Translations under genes and position numbers: made by a program | The notes under the pieces: generated by a model | Databases searched by the model: none | What the model saw: only the letters and a program-made list of their open reading frames with translations | Told to the model about the DNA's origin: nothing | DNA from: Veillonellaceae bacterium SB90 | GTDB lineage: Bacteria > Bacillota > Negativicutes > Selenomonadales > Selenomonadaceae | DNA length: 21,633 nt | Assembly: GCA_902364065.1 (NCBI GenBank) | Contig: CABJCJ010000036.1 | Location: 1 to 21,633 of the forward strand | Reading direction: 5' to 3' | Shown here: positions 6,103-13,497 of the stretch, piece after piece | How positions within the stretch are numbered: position 1 is the stretch's first letter | Layout: each line of letters starts with the position of its first letter

Positions 6103-7035
6103 TCAATCCTCAAGCTGGCGAATGTAGCGCTCAGCCAGCAGGGCAGCCGTCGTGCCATCAGCCGCAGCCGTCGTGAGCTGGCGGATTTCCTTCTCGCGCA
6201 CATCGCCGGCAGCGAAGACGCCCGGGATTTCCGTGCGGCAGTCCTCGCCGGCAGGGATGCGGCCGCTCTCCGTCAGGCGAATCTGCCCGCGGAAGAGTTC
6301 GGTATTCGGCACGACGCCGATGTTGACAAAAATCGCATCGACCGGCAGTTCCTCGCTCTTGCCCGTATCCTTGTGCAGAACCTGAATGGACTCGAGGCGT
6401 TTCTCACCGGCAAGCGCCGTGATTTCCGTCTGCAGCATGACCGTGACGGCGGGATTGGCATAGAGGCGTTTCTGAGACACCTCATCAGCCCGGAGCTCCG
6501 AGCGGTGGATGAGATAAAGTTTCTTCGCATAGCGCGTCAGATAGTTGGCCGCATCGACGGCTGCATTACCGCCGCCCATCACGACGATTACCTTATCCTG
6601 ATACATATGGCCATCGCAGAGCTCACAGTAATGGATGCCGCGGTCCTCATAGCGTGCGGCCTCCGGCAGCGGCATCTTGCGGCGCTTCATGCCCGTGGCC
6701 AGGATGACCGTTTTGGCCTCGTAGATATGTTCTTCCGTCTCGACGATTTTGGGGACAGACGCGAGATTCACGCGCTTCACGAGGTCAAATTCATCGACCA
6801 CAACGCCGACGGCCTCGGCCTGTGCCTGTACCGTCGCCATGAGGTCACCGCCCTTGACGCTCATGAAGCCCGGATAATTCTCAATACCCGTGGCATTGGC
6901 AATCTGCCCGCCCACAAGCTCATTCTCGAGCACGATCGTACTGAGATTCGAGCGACCTGCATAGAGCGCCGCCGTCAGCCCGGCCATGCCCGCACCGATG
7001 ATTACTACGTCTTTTGCTACTGTTTCCTTTGCCAT
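6103..7035 (-). CDS. Thioredoxin reductase-like flavoprotein
   Basis: A 310-residue FAD-dependent disulfide reductase of the TrxB family. The FAD site is GAGMAGLTAALYAGR (14-28), then GGQI and ENYPGF. The redox pair is C137-E-L-C140 before DG. The second nucleotide fold is GGGNAAVDAA (154-163), followed by I-H177-R178-S179-E-L-R182-A. NADPH-specific enzymes normally carry HRRxxxRA, so one arginine that grips the 2'-phosphate is replaced by Ser179. The C-terminal FAD phrase GVFAAGDV is intact. The start follows GGGAGG. It is upstream of, and probably co-transcribed with, the CPWC glutaredoxin-like gene. It could be called trxB, but NADH use or a glutaredoxin-like partner is plausible, so I leave the symbol blank. 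Confidence 0.92.
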   Translation of the reverse strand: MAKETVAKDVVIIGAGMAGLTAALYAGRSNLSTIVLENELVGGQIANATGIENYPGFMSVKGGDLMATVQAQAEAVGVVVDEFDLVKRVNLASVPKIVETEEHIYEAKTVILATGMKRRKMPLPEAARYEDRGIHYCELCDGHMYQDKVIVVMGGGNAAVDAANYLTRYAKKLYLIHRSELRADEVSQKRLYANPAVTVMLQTEITALAGEKRLESIQVLHKDTGKSEELPVDAIFVNIGVVPNTELFRGQIRLTESGRIPAGEDCRTEIPGVFAAGDVREKEIRQLTTAAADGTTAALLAERYIRQLED

Positions 7036-7077
7036 TCCAATCCCTCCCGCTGTCGCGTTCCTTGCTTTGTTGACTTC

Positions 7078-7125
7078 ATTGTATCAGAAAGACCACTTTG
7101 TCTCCGTTACTCGGTCACAAAGTGG
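7078..7125 (-). promoter_or_regulatory. Promoter of the TrxB-like gene with overlapping inverted repeat
   Basis: Minus strand extended -10 TGATACAAT (7078-7086). Upstream, CCACTTTGT (7093-7101) and ACAAAGTGG (7117-7125) form a perfect 9-bp inverted repeat with inner CCG/CGG, covering the spacer and -35 zone. It may be an operator. It could also be a terminator for the upstream gene, but the T-tail is poor. Confidence 0.5.
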
Positions 7126-7184
7126 CCAAAAAGTCAAAATTTCCGAGAACAAGGCTGTCCAAGTAGTTGGAGCATTCTCCGCGC

Positions 7185-7832
7185 TCAGGCAAAGGAGCGG
7201 ATTTCCTGCCCGGTAATGCGCTGCACACCCTGTTTCTCTTCGGCGCCGACATTGGCCATGCACGAAGCGACGACTTCCGTAGAGATGGGCGCCATGTTCT
7301 TCACGAGGCCAATGGCATTCAGGCCTTGGATGGCCTTGACGGAAACCGTCTCCATGAGCCGCTTGGCATGCTTGCGGATAAGCGACGGCGGCTCGATGAT
7401 CGTGAGCGCCGAAAAGCCCAGGGCCTCCATATCGCGTTCTACCTCGCCCTTGAGCCGCAGGTAGAAAAAGCGTGAGGACGGGTCCGCGCCGACCGAAGAG
7501 ACGAGCACCATATGTCTGATGCCGTATTTTTTGGCAAAGCGAGCGAACATCATCTGGTAGTCGTAATCCACATGGCGCTGTGCCACCGTCGAGCCCGCCT
7601 GCTTGCGCGAGGTGCCGAGCGCCGAGAAGATAACGTCGCCTTTGACGAGGTCCTGCCAGCCTTCGGGCTTCTCAAAATCCACCACATAGGAGCGAAGCTT
7701 GTGGGCGGGGTCCTCCGCACGCACTTCACGGCGCGTAAAGGTGCGCACTTCATCGTAACGTTTGTCCCGGAGCAGGAGATCCAGAAGGTCCCTGCCTACG
7801 GCGCCGGTTGCGCCGACAATGACTGCTTTCAT
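7185..7832 (-). CDS. TIP30/HTATIP2-like NAD(P)-binding protein
   Basis: A 215-residue short-chain Rossmann protein. It starts with the dinucleotide motif GATGAVG (7-13). The phrase VLVSSVGADPSSRFFYLRLKGEVE contains the TIP30/YraR-like atypical SDR signature, with SS-GAD and the Y-x3-KGE-E active-site segment. LTIIEPPSLI then forms the substrate lobe. The length is normal for atypical SDRs of the NmrA/TIP30 type, whose reactions are mostly unknown. The start follows GAGGGG. It is separated from the left neighbour by the trxB promoter region and from the right by a terminator, so it appears to be its own unit. A specific substrate cannot be assigned. Confidence 0.85.
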   Translation of the reverse strand: MKAVIVGATGAVGRDLLDLLLRDKRYDEVRTFTRREVRAEDPAHKLRSYVVDFEKPEGWQDLVKGDVIFSALGTSRKQAGSTVAQRHVDYDYQMMFARFAKKYGIRHMVLVSSVGADPSSRFFYLRLKGEVERDMEALGFSALTIIEPPSLIRKHAKRLMETVSVKAIQGLNAIGLVKNMAPISTEVVASCMANVGAEEKQGVQRITGQEIRSFA

Positions 7833-7849
7833 AAATCATTTCCCCTCAC

Positions 7850-7881
7850 AAAAAGCCGGCACAGGGGCGTGCCGGCTTTTT
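7850..7881 (-). terminator. Terminator of the aminotransferase gene
   Basis: AAAAAGCCGGCAC, a 6-base loop, GTGCCGGCTTTTT (7850-7862 with 7869-7881). A strong, symmetrical intrinsic terminator. Confidence 0.92.
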
Positions 7882-7918
7882 CATACGTCCAATGATTGTC
7901 TGGGTATCGCAGCCGCAA

Positions 7919-9103
7919 TCAGCGGTATTCAGCGGCCAGCTTCTTGAAGAGCGGCAGCGAACGCTCGATCGTCGAGGTCTTGATACAGTATGCTGCGCGG
8001 AAGTAGCCGGGGCAGCCGAAATCCGTGCCCGGCACGAGCAGGAGGTCGTATTTCTTCGCGCGCTCACAGAAGGCGTAATCGTCCTCTTCGAGGGCCTTCG
8101 GGAACAGGTAGAAGGCACCCTGCGGCTTCACGCACGTAAAACCGGCATCGATGAGGCCCTGGTAGAGCAGCTGGCCGTTCTTGACGTACGTCGAGATATC
8201 CGACGGCTGACCGGCACAGCGTGCAACGACGAGCTGCCAGAGTGACGGCGCATTGACGTGCGTCAGCACGCGGGCGGCACCGGCGATGGCACCATAGACG
8301 GCGCCGAAATCAGCAACCTCGTCCGGCACGACGATGTAGCCGATGCGTTCGCCCGGCAGCGAGAACGATTTGCTGTACGAATAGCATACGAGCGTATTCT
8401 TGTAATACTTCGGGATGTACGGCACCGTATAGCCTTCATAGGCAATCTCGCGATACGGCTCATCGGAGATGATGAAGATCGGATGACCGTATTCCTTTTC
8501 TTTGACTGCGAGGATTTCGGACAGGCGCTGGATTGTCGCCTCGGAGTAAACGGCACCGCTCGGATTGTTCGGCGAATTGACGATGACGGCCTTCGTGTGC
8601 GGCGTCAGGCGCTTTTCGAATTCATCGAAGCGGATCTGGAAGTCGTCGACCTTCGCCGGCACGACGACGAGCTTGCCGCCCACGGATTCCACGAAGCAGC
8701 GGTACTCCGGGAAAAACGGCGCAAACGTGATGAATTCGTCGCCTTCTTCGCAAAGGGCCTTGAAGCAGATTGTGATGGCCGCTGCCGCGCCGGCTGTCAG
8801 AAAGAGATTGTGCCCGTCGAACTTCGTGCCGAAACGCTCGTTGATGCTCTTGGCCAGCGCTTCTCGGGCCTGCGGGTTGCCCGGTGCGATCGTGTAGCCG
8901 TGCACAGCCTCCGGCGGCATGTTCGTCAGGATGTCGATAGCTGCTTCCTTGACGTATTCCGGCGTGGGCACGTTCGGGTTGCCCAGGCTGAAGTCAAAGA
9001 TATTCTCCTCGCCGACCTCGGCAGCCCGCTTGCGGCCGAATTCAAAGATTGTACGGATGGTCGATTTCTTCGTCCCCAGTTCATACATCTTTTCCGATAC
9101 CAT
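7919..9103 (-). CDS. PLP-dependent class I/II aminotransferase
   Basis: A 394-residue cytoplasmic fold-type I aminotransferase of the aspartate aminotransferase superfamily. The hallmarks are in order: GNPNVPTP near the N-terminus, NSPNNPSG (~176-183), SDEPYREI with the PLP-binding D214, and YSYSKSFSLPGERIG with Schiff-base K245. A C-terminal FRAAYC carries the carboxylate-binding arginine. The ATG at 9103 is preferred because AAAGGTGG sits 7 bases upstream; the open frame to 9145 adds an unconserved leader without such a site. Substrate is not readable; broad aromatic, aspartate or alanine specificity is possible. It is monocistronic, with its own promoter and terminator. Confidence 0.9.
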   Translation of the reverse strand: MVSEKMYELGTKKSTIRTIFEFGRKRAAEVGEENIFDFSLGNPNVPTPEYVKEAAIDILTNMPPEAVHGYTIAPGNPQAREALAKSINERFGTKFDGHNLFLTAGAAAAITICFKALCEEGDEFITFAPFFPEYRCFVESVGGKLVVVPAKVDDFQIRFDEFEKRLTPHTKAVIVNSPNNPSGAVYSEATIQRLSEILAVKEKEYGHPIFIISDEPYREIAYEGYTVPYIPKYYKNTLVCYSYSKSFSLPGERIGYIVVPDEVADFGAVYGAIAGAARVLTHVNAPSLWQLVVARCAGQPSDISTYVKNGQLLYQGLIDAGFTCVKPQGAFYLFPKALEEDDYAFCERAKKYDLLLVPGTDFGCPGYFRAAYCIKTSTIERSLPLFKKLAAEYR

Positions 9104-9166
9104 AGTATTACCACCTTTATGCGTATTCCAATTCATGATAGACATTGCTCTTTTCAGTCAGAACAT

Positions 9167-9194
9167 ATTTTACATTTTAACACATCGTTGTCAT
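9167..9194 (-). promoter_or_regulatory. Promoter of the aminotransferase gene
   Basis: Minus strand ATGACA (9189-9194), 16-base spacer, TAAAAT (9167-9172). An overlapping extended -10, TGTTAAAAT (9174-9182), is an alternative. Confidence 0.5.
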
Positions 9195-9232
9195 AAAAAA
9201 AAGGAGAATGTGCCGATGATGGCAGCATTCCC
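9194..9232 (-). terminator. Terminator of the ahbA-ahbB unit
   Basis: Minus strand GGGAATG-CT-GCC-ATCATC-GGC-A-CATTCTCC followed by eight T. A two-part stem with small bulges. Confidence 0.75.
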
Positions 9233-9266
9233 GTATAAAAGAGTAAAGCATATGGTTATGAGAGCA

Positions 9267-9755
9267 TTAATCCGTAAAATAACGCATCGACGTCTTCTTC
9301 CACTCTTTCTTGGAGTAAAGCATCGCACGCTTCGTCACGCCTGTTTCTTCCGACAGACGCTTGACGATGGCTTCACATTCCTCGCGGCTGTGGCCATGGA
9401 CCATCGTGTAGAGGTTGTAGGGCCAGTCCGGCGCCGTATTGCGGTCGTAGCAATGGGATACGGACGGGCTCTTCGCCATCTTTGCCGCGACCTCATCGAG
9501 GCGTTCAGGCGGCTCGACCTGCCAAGCCACGAGGACATTTGACGCGAAGCCGACCTCGCGGTGACGCAGGACAGCGCCCATCTTGCGGATCTTGTGTTCC
9601 GCCTCGAGCACCCTGATGCGCTCGAGGAAAAGCTCCTCGGAGATGCCGATGGAGTCGGCCAGCGCCTTGTAGGGTTCCGCCACGAGCGGGAACTCCCCCT
9701 GCAGGGCACGGACAATCTGCTTGTCCAATTCTGTCATTGCAACATCTTCTGCCAT
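9267..9755 (-). CDS. ahbB: Siroheme decarboxylase subunit AhbB
   Basis: A 162-residue Lrp/AsnC-fold protein. With AhbA it removes the C12 and C18 acetate carboxyls of siroheme to give 12,18-didecarboxysiroheme, the second stage of the siroheme-dependent haem route. An N-terminal HTH-like region (LDKQIVRALQGEFP) precedes an AsnC-like ligand domain with the family's LRHREVGFASNVLVAW and VSHCYDR, PDWPYNLYTMVHG. The HCY and WPYN phrases are diagnostic. The start is uncertain: ATG 9755 has AGGAAGGA about 13 bases upstream, while ATG 9785 lacks a ribosome site and ATG 9737 is possible. The gene lies 29 bases after ahbA and shares its transcript. No other haem genes are in the window. Confidence 0.88.
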   Translation of the reverse strand: MAEDVAMTELDKQIVRALQGEFPLVAEPYKALADSIGISEELFLERIRVLEAEHKIRKMGAVLRHREVGFASNVLVAWQVEPPERLDEVAAKMAKSPSVSHCYDRNTAPDWPYNLYTMVHGHSREECEAIVKRLSEETGVTKRAMLYSKKEWKKTSMRYFTD

Positions 9756-9784
9756 GATTTGACCCGGTTCCTTCCTCGTCTGCA

Positions 9785-10243
9785 TCAAGCCAGCTTGAAC
9801 TGGACATTGATCTTGTACTTCTTATTGGCCTTAAGGTTCAGCATGCCGTGAACACCGGGCAGGGCCCGGACTTCCGACAGGATCCTCTGCTCGCGGTCCA
9901 TGCCCGGCGTCAGGAGCGTGAACCAGAGGTTGTAGCGGCCCTCGCGCTCGTAATTATGCGTGGCGCCGGGGTAGCGGTTGATGGCCTCAGCCACCGACTC
10001 CATGCAGGACGGATCGACGCGCAGGGCGACGAGCGTCCCCTTGTAGCCCAGCTGATTGGAATTGAAGAAGGTGCCGATGCGGCGCAGATACCCTTCCTTC
10101 TTTAAATGGTTCAGCCGCTCGATGACGACCTGTTCCTCCGTGCCCAGCTTTTCCGCCAGGGCCGCGAAGGGACGGCTGCAGACGGGCAGATTCCCCTGCA
10201 GCTGATTGAGTAATGCTTTGTCAAACGACGTCAGTTCTGTCAT
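9785..10243 (-). CDS. ahbA: Siroheme decarboxylase subunit AhbA
   Basis: A 152-residue partner of AhbB. An N-terminal winged-helix segment (FDKALLNQLQGNLPVCSRPF) is followed by the ligand domain with RRIGTFFNSNQLGYKGT, then GATHNYEREGRYNLWFTL. The NYER-x-YNLWFTL phrase is typical of AhbA and of the NirD/L/G/H haem d1 proteins. The start ATG at 10243 has GGGAG 9 bases upstream; a longer frame to 10324 starts in the leader. The promoter lies inside the end of engB, leaving a leader of about 140 bases. Alternative reading as a plain Lrp regulator is unlikely because two divergent copies sit in tandem with the Ahb signatures. Confidence 0.88.
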   Translation of the reverse strand: MTELTSFDKALLNQLQGNLPVCSRPFAALAEKLGTEEQVVIERLNHLKKEGYLRRIGTFFNSNQLGYKGTLVALRVDPSCMESVAEAINRYPGATHNYEREGRYNLWFTLLTPGMDREQRILSEVRALPGVHGMLNLKANKKYKINVQFKLA

Positions 10244-10386
10244 GGTGTTTCTCTCCCTTGATATTCCTGCCTGTGGACAAGATTGTTCCCGCTCACGGAG
10301 CGAATCACAGAAACCGTACAACAATGCGACAATGCGGCTCCGCCCTCCTGCTCGAAAACGTGAACCGCATTCATATTTCCGTATCT

Positions 10387-11025
10387 TTATTGTACCAGAA
10401 CATCCCGTATAACGTCAAGTAAATCTGAACGCCCTTCATTTTTCAGGGAAGAATACGGCAGGATGGATAGTTCCTTGACGCCGAGTGCCCGGCGGATGGC
10501 CGCAATCTGCTTCTGACGCACGTTCTTGCCAATCTTGTCGGCCTTGGTCGCCACGATGAGCACGGGGATGTTGTGCGCGACGAGCCACTTAAACATCTCG
10601 ATATCGGAGGCCATCGGATCGTGGCGGATATCGATGAGCTGGCAGACAAACTGCAGGCGCGGCGAGGTCAACAGGTATTCATTGATGAATTTCGCCCAGA
10701 TTTTGCGGCGTTCCTTGCCTGTTTTGGCGTAGCCGTAGCCCGGCAGGTCGACGAGATAGAAGGATTTGCGCTCCTCCTCCCCATCGAGCTTGGCCGTCAG
10801 CTCAAAGAAATTGATGGTCTGCGTCTTGCCCGGCTGTCCCGAGACGCGTGCAAGCCCCCGCACGCGCGTCAGCGAGTTGATAAGCGAGGATTTGCCGACG
10901 TTCGAACGGCCGATGAAGACGATTTCCGGCAGTTCCTTTTCGGGGTACTGTTCTTTCTTGACGGCAGAGGCCACGTACTTGCCCTGCGTGATGATGACGG
11001 ATTCCTTGGCGGATTCCTTTTCCAT
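10387..11025 (-). CDS. engB: Ribosome biogenesis GTPase EngB (YsxC/YihA)
   Basis: A 212-residue TRAFAC GTPase needed for late 50S subunit assembly. The G motifs are in order: G1 GRSNVGKSS (~39-47), G2 threonine in PGKTQTINF, G3 DLPGYG, G4 TKADK and G5 SSL near the end. Length is normal. The ATG at 11025 is chosen because AAAGGAA lies ~10 bases before it; an in-frame GTG at 11034 would sit directly against that site. The gene follows lon, as in Bacillus, but a terminator separates them. The ahbAB promoter overlaps its last codons. Confidence 0.95.
   Translation of the reverse strand: MEKESAKESVIITQGKYVASAVKKEQYPEKELPEIVFIGRSNVGKSSLINSLTRVRGLARVSGQPGKTQTINFFELTAKLDGEEERKSFYLVDLPGYGYAKTGKERRKIWAKFINEYLLTSPRLQFVCQLIDIRHDPMASDIEMFKWLVAHNIPVLIVATKADKIGKNVRQKQIAAIRRALGVKELSILPYSSLKNEGRSDLLDVIRDVLVQ
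10389..10418 (-). promoter_or_regulatory. ahbAB promoter embedded in the engB 3' end
   Basis: Minus strand TTGACG (10413-10418), 18-base spacer, TACAAT (10389-10394) preceded by TGG, which gives an extended -10. The -35 and most of the spacer lie in engB codons and the -10 overlaps its stop. Confidence 0.7.
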
Positions 11026-11046
11026 ATCTGTCACTTCCTTTCCTGT

Positions 11047-11078
11047 AAAAAGCCCTCTCCGCAGCGGCGGAGAAGGCT
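11047..11078 (-). terminator. Intrinsic terminator between lon and engB
   Basis: Minus strand AGCC-T-TCTCCGC, CGCT loop, GCGGAGA-G-GGCT followed by TTTTTAC. One internal mismatch. No separate engB promoter is obvious, so read-through probably feeds engB. Confidence 0.75.
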
Positions 11079-11090
11079 CTCTTCACTTCT

Positions 11091-13415
11091 TCACTTCTTT
11101 GCTTCTTCCGGACAGAGCGCCGTCTTCAGCACCTCGTCCATATGCTCGACAGGCACGAACTCGAGTTTCGTGCGGACATTCTTAGGGATGTCCTCGATGT
11201 CGCGTTCGTTCTCCTTCGGCAGGATGATGGTCTTCATGCCCTCGCGATAAGCGGCCAGTACCTTTTCCTTGAGGCCGCCGATGGGCAGCACATTGCCGCG
11301 CAGCGTGATTTCGCCCGTCATGGCGACATCGCTGCGGACCTTGCGGCCCGTCAGGGCCGAGATCATGGCCGTCGCCATCGTGATGCCGGCCGACGGGCCA
11401 TCCTTCGGCACGGCGCCCTCCGGCAGGTGGATGTGAATATCATCCTTCTCGTAGAAATCCGGCTTGAGGCCGAGTTTCTCCGCGCGGCTGCGGATGTAGG
11501 AGAGGCCGGCCTGTGCCGATTCCTGCATGACATCGCCGAGCTGGCCCGTGAGGATCAGCTTGCCCTTGCCCGGCAGCACCGTCACCTCAGTCGGCAGGAT
11601 GTCGCCGCCGACCTCTGTCCAGGCCATGCCCGTCGCCACGCCGACCTGCGGCTTCTTCTCGGCCTTCGTCTCGAGGAATTTGATGCGGCCGAGGAAATCC
11701 GTGAGGTTCTTCTTCGTCACCTGGATCGGCGTCTTCTGCCCCTCGACAATCCTGCGGGCAGCCTTGCGGCAGACCTGGCCGATGAGGCGTTCGAGCTCGC
11801 GCACGCCCGATTCACGCGTGTAGCCTTCGATGATGGCCTGCAGGACGCCAGCTCCAAAGTGGATGTCCTTGCCCGAAAGACCGTTTTCGCGGCGCTGACG
11901 TGCGACAAGATAGCGCTTGGCAATCTCGAGCTTCTCATATTCCGTATAACTCGACAGTATGATGATTTCCATGCGGTCGCGCAGCGGACGCGGGATATTG
12001 CCGAGGTCGTTGGCCGTAACAATCCAGAAGACCTTGGAGAGGTCAAACGGGATGTCGATGTAGTGATCGCTGAAAGTCGAATTCTGTGCGGGGTCGAGCA
12101 CCTCGAGCAGAGCCGACGACGGGTCGCCGTTGTAATCCATGACGAGCTTATCGACCTCATCGAGCAGGAAGACCGGATTGCGCGTGCCGGCCGTGCGGAT
12201 GCCCTCGATGATGCGCCCGGGCATGGCACCGATGTAGGTACGGCGATGTCCGCGAATCTCGGCTTCATCGCGCACGCCGCCGAGCGAGGCGCGAATGAAC
12301 TTGCGGCCGGTCGCCCGGGCCACCGAGGCGGCCAGCGAGGTCTTGCCGACGCCCGGCGGGCCGACGAGGCAGAGGATGGGTGCGCTCTTGTCCTTGGCGA
12401 GCTGATGGACAGCCAGGTAATCGAGGATGCGGTCCTTGACCTTCTTGAGGCCGTAATGGTCGTGGTCGAGGATCTTCGCGGCTTTCTCGATATTGACATT
12501 GTCGCGCGATTCCTTCTTCCAGGGCAGTTCGAGCAGCCATTCGACGTAGTTGCGGATCACGCTCGTCTCAGCGTTCATGTTGTTCATGCCCTCGAGACGG
12601 TGCAGCTCCTTCTCGACGGCCTCGTGCACGCGCTCCGGGTAATGGCCCTTCTTGAGCATCTCGCGATAGGCGTCGACTTCGTCTTCCATGTCATTCGGCT
12701 CGCCGAGTTCCTTGCGGATGGCCTTGATCTGTTCGCGCAGGTAGTAATCGCGCTGGACTTTATCCATCTGCTTGCGCACCTGGACGTTGATCTTCATCTC
12801 CATGCGCAGGATCACGAGTTCACGCGCGAGGACCTCGTAGAGCTTTTCAAGGCGTGCCTTGACGTCGATGCAGGAGAGCAGTTCCTGGCGCGTCTCGAGC
12901 TTGAGGTTCAGGTGGCTGGCGATGAGATCGGCCAGGCGGCCGGCGTCGTCGATGATGGCGACGGAGACGAGCGTCTCTTCTGGAATCTTTTTCGAGAGCT
13001 TGACCCATTCCTCGAATTCATGCACGACGGCCCGCGTCAGGGCCTCCATCTGCATCGAGGAGTCGATCGGGTCCGTGTAGACCTCGACCTCGACTTCATC
13101 ATACTGCTTCTGCTGGCGGTAGGTGATGATGCGCGCACGCTTCTCACCCTCGACGAGCACGCGGATCGTGCCGCCCGGCAGCTTGATGAGCTGGCGGACC
13201 TCCGCTACCGTGCCGACCTCGTAGAGGTCTTCGCGCACCGGCAGGTCCGTATCGGCGTCAATCTGTGCCGACAGCATGATCTTGCGGTCCTCGACCATGG
13301 CCTGCTCGAGGGCTGCCATGGAACGCTCGCGCCCAACGTCCAGATGGATGATCATATAGGGAAATACCATCATGCCCCGCAGCGGGAGCAGTGGCAGGGT
13401 TTTCATCTCAGGCAT
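11091..13415 (-). CDS. lon: ATP-dependent protease Lon
   Basis: A 774-residue LonA protease that degrades misfolded and regulatory proteins in the cytoplasm. The N-terminal substrate-recognition domain (~5-200) begins [14 protein letters not shown] coiled-coil region follows, then AAA+ with Walker A GPPGVGKT (352-359) and Walker B FLLDEVDK (~416-423), and the C-terminal peptidase. The catalytic dyad is S675 in KDGPSAG and K716 in GGLKEK. It is a soluble LonA, with no membrane insertion as in LonB. The start follows GGGAGGGG. It lies downstream of clpX, with a terminator between, and upstream of engB. I see no CtsR or CIRCE element upstream, so heat regulation is not evident here. Confidence 0.98.
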   Translation of the reverse strand: MPEMKTLPLLPLRGMMVFPYMIIHLDVGRERSMAALEQAMVEDRKIMLSAQIDADTDLPVREDLYEVGTVAEVRQLIKLPGGTIRVLVEGEKRARIITYRQQKQYDEVEVEVYTDPIDSSMQMEALTRAVVHEFEEWVKLSKKIPEETLVSVAIIDDAGRLADLIASHLNLKLETRQELLSCIDVKARLEKLYEVLARELVILRMEMKINVQVRKQMDKVQRDYYLREQIKAIRKELGEPNDMEDEVDAYREMLKKGHYPERVHEAVEKELHRLEGMNNMNAETSVIRNYVEWLLELPWKKESRDNVNIEKAAKILDHDHYGLKKVKDRILDYLAVHQLAKDKSAPILCLVGPPGVGKTSLAASVARATGRKFIRASLGGVRDEAEIRGHRRTYIGAMPGRIIEGIRTAGTRNPVFLLDEVDKLVMDYNGDPSSALLEVLDPAQNSTFSDHYIDIPFDLSKVFWIVTANDLGNIPRPLRDRMEIIILSSYTEYEKLEIAKRYLVARQRRENGLSGKDIHFGAGVLQAIIEGYTRESGVRELERLIGQVCRKAARRIVEGQKTPIQVTKKNLTDFLGRIKFLETKAEKKPQVGVATGMAWTEVGGDILPTEVTVLPGKGKLILTGQLGDVMQESAQAGLSYIRSRAEKLGLKPDFYEKDDIHIHLPEGAVPKDGPSAGITMATAMISALTGRKVRSDVAMTGEITLRGNVLPIGGLKEKVLAAYREGMKTIILPKENERDIEDIPKNVRTKLEFVPVEHMDEVLKTALCPEEAKK

Positions 13416-13441
13416 ATTACCCCTCCCTTTCCTGTGTTGTC

Positions 13442-13484
13442 AAAAATCTATAAAATACAAGGCGCTGCCGCAGCAGCGCCTTGT
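13442..13484 (-). terminator. Intrinsic terminator between clpX and lon
   Basis: Minus strand ACAAGGCGCTGC, TGCG loop, GCAGCGCCTTGT (12-bp perfect stem, 13457-13484), then an AT-rich tail ATTTTATAGATTTTTG. Confidence 0.8.
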
Positions 13485-13497
13485 CTATGTAATCTGC

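Noticed and set aside
5002..7035. Mobile-element border suggested by the AT-rich pilin segment and nearby tRNA
   Set aside because: The tRNA is about 4 kb away. I saw no integrase, no direct repeat of the tRNA 3' end, and no insertion-sequence ends, so the AT-rich part is confined to one gene.
7121..7136. GGCCAAA and AGTCAAA resembling a CtsR heat-shock box
   Set aside because: CtsR boxes are GGTCAAA direct repeats with a 3-base gap. Here the gap is one base, the first copy is imperfect, and the gene is not a usual CtsR target.
9215..9542. Plus-strand ATG ATG after an AAGGAG at 9202-9207
   Set aside because: The apparent ribosome site is the reverse complement of the ahbB terminator stem, and the frame runs antisense through ahbB with no recognisable protein.
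9759..9765. Single GGTCAAA near the ahbB start
   Set aside because: Only one half-site inside a translated or near-start region, with no second repeat; chance match.
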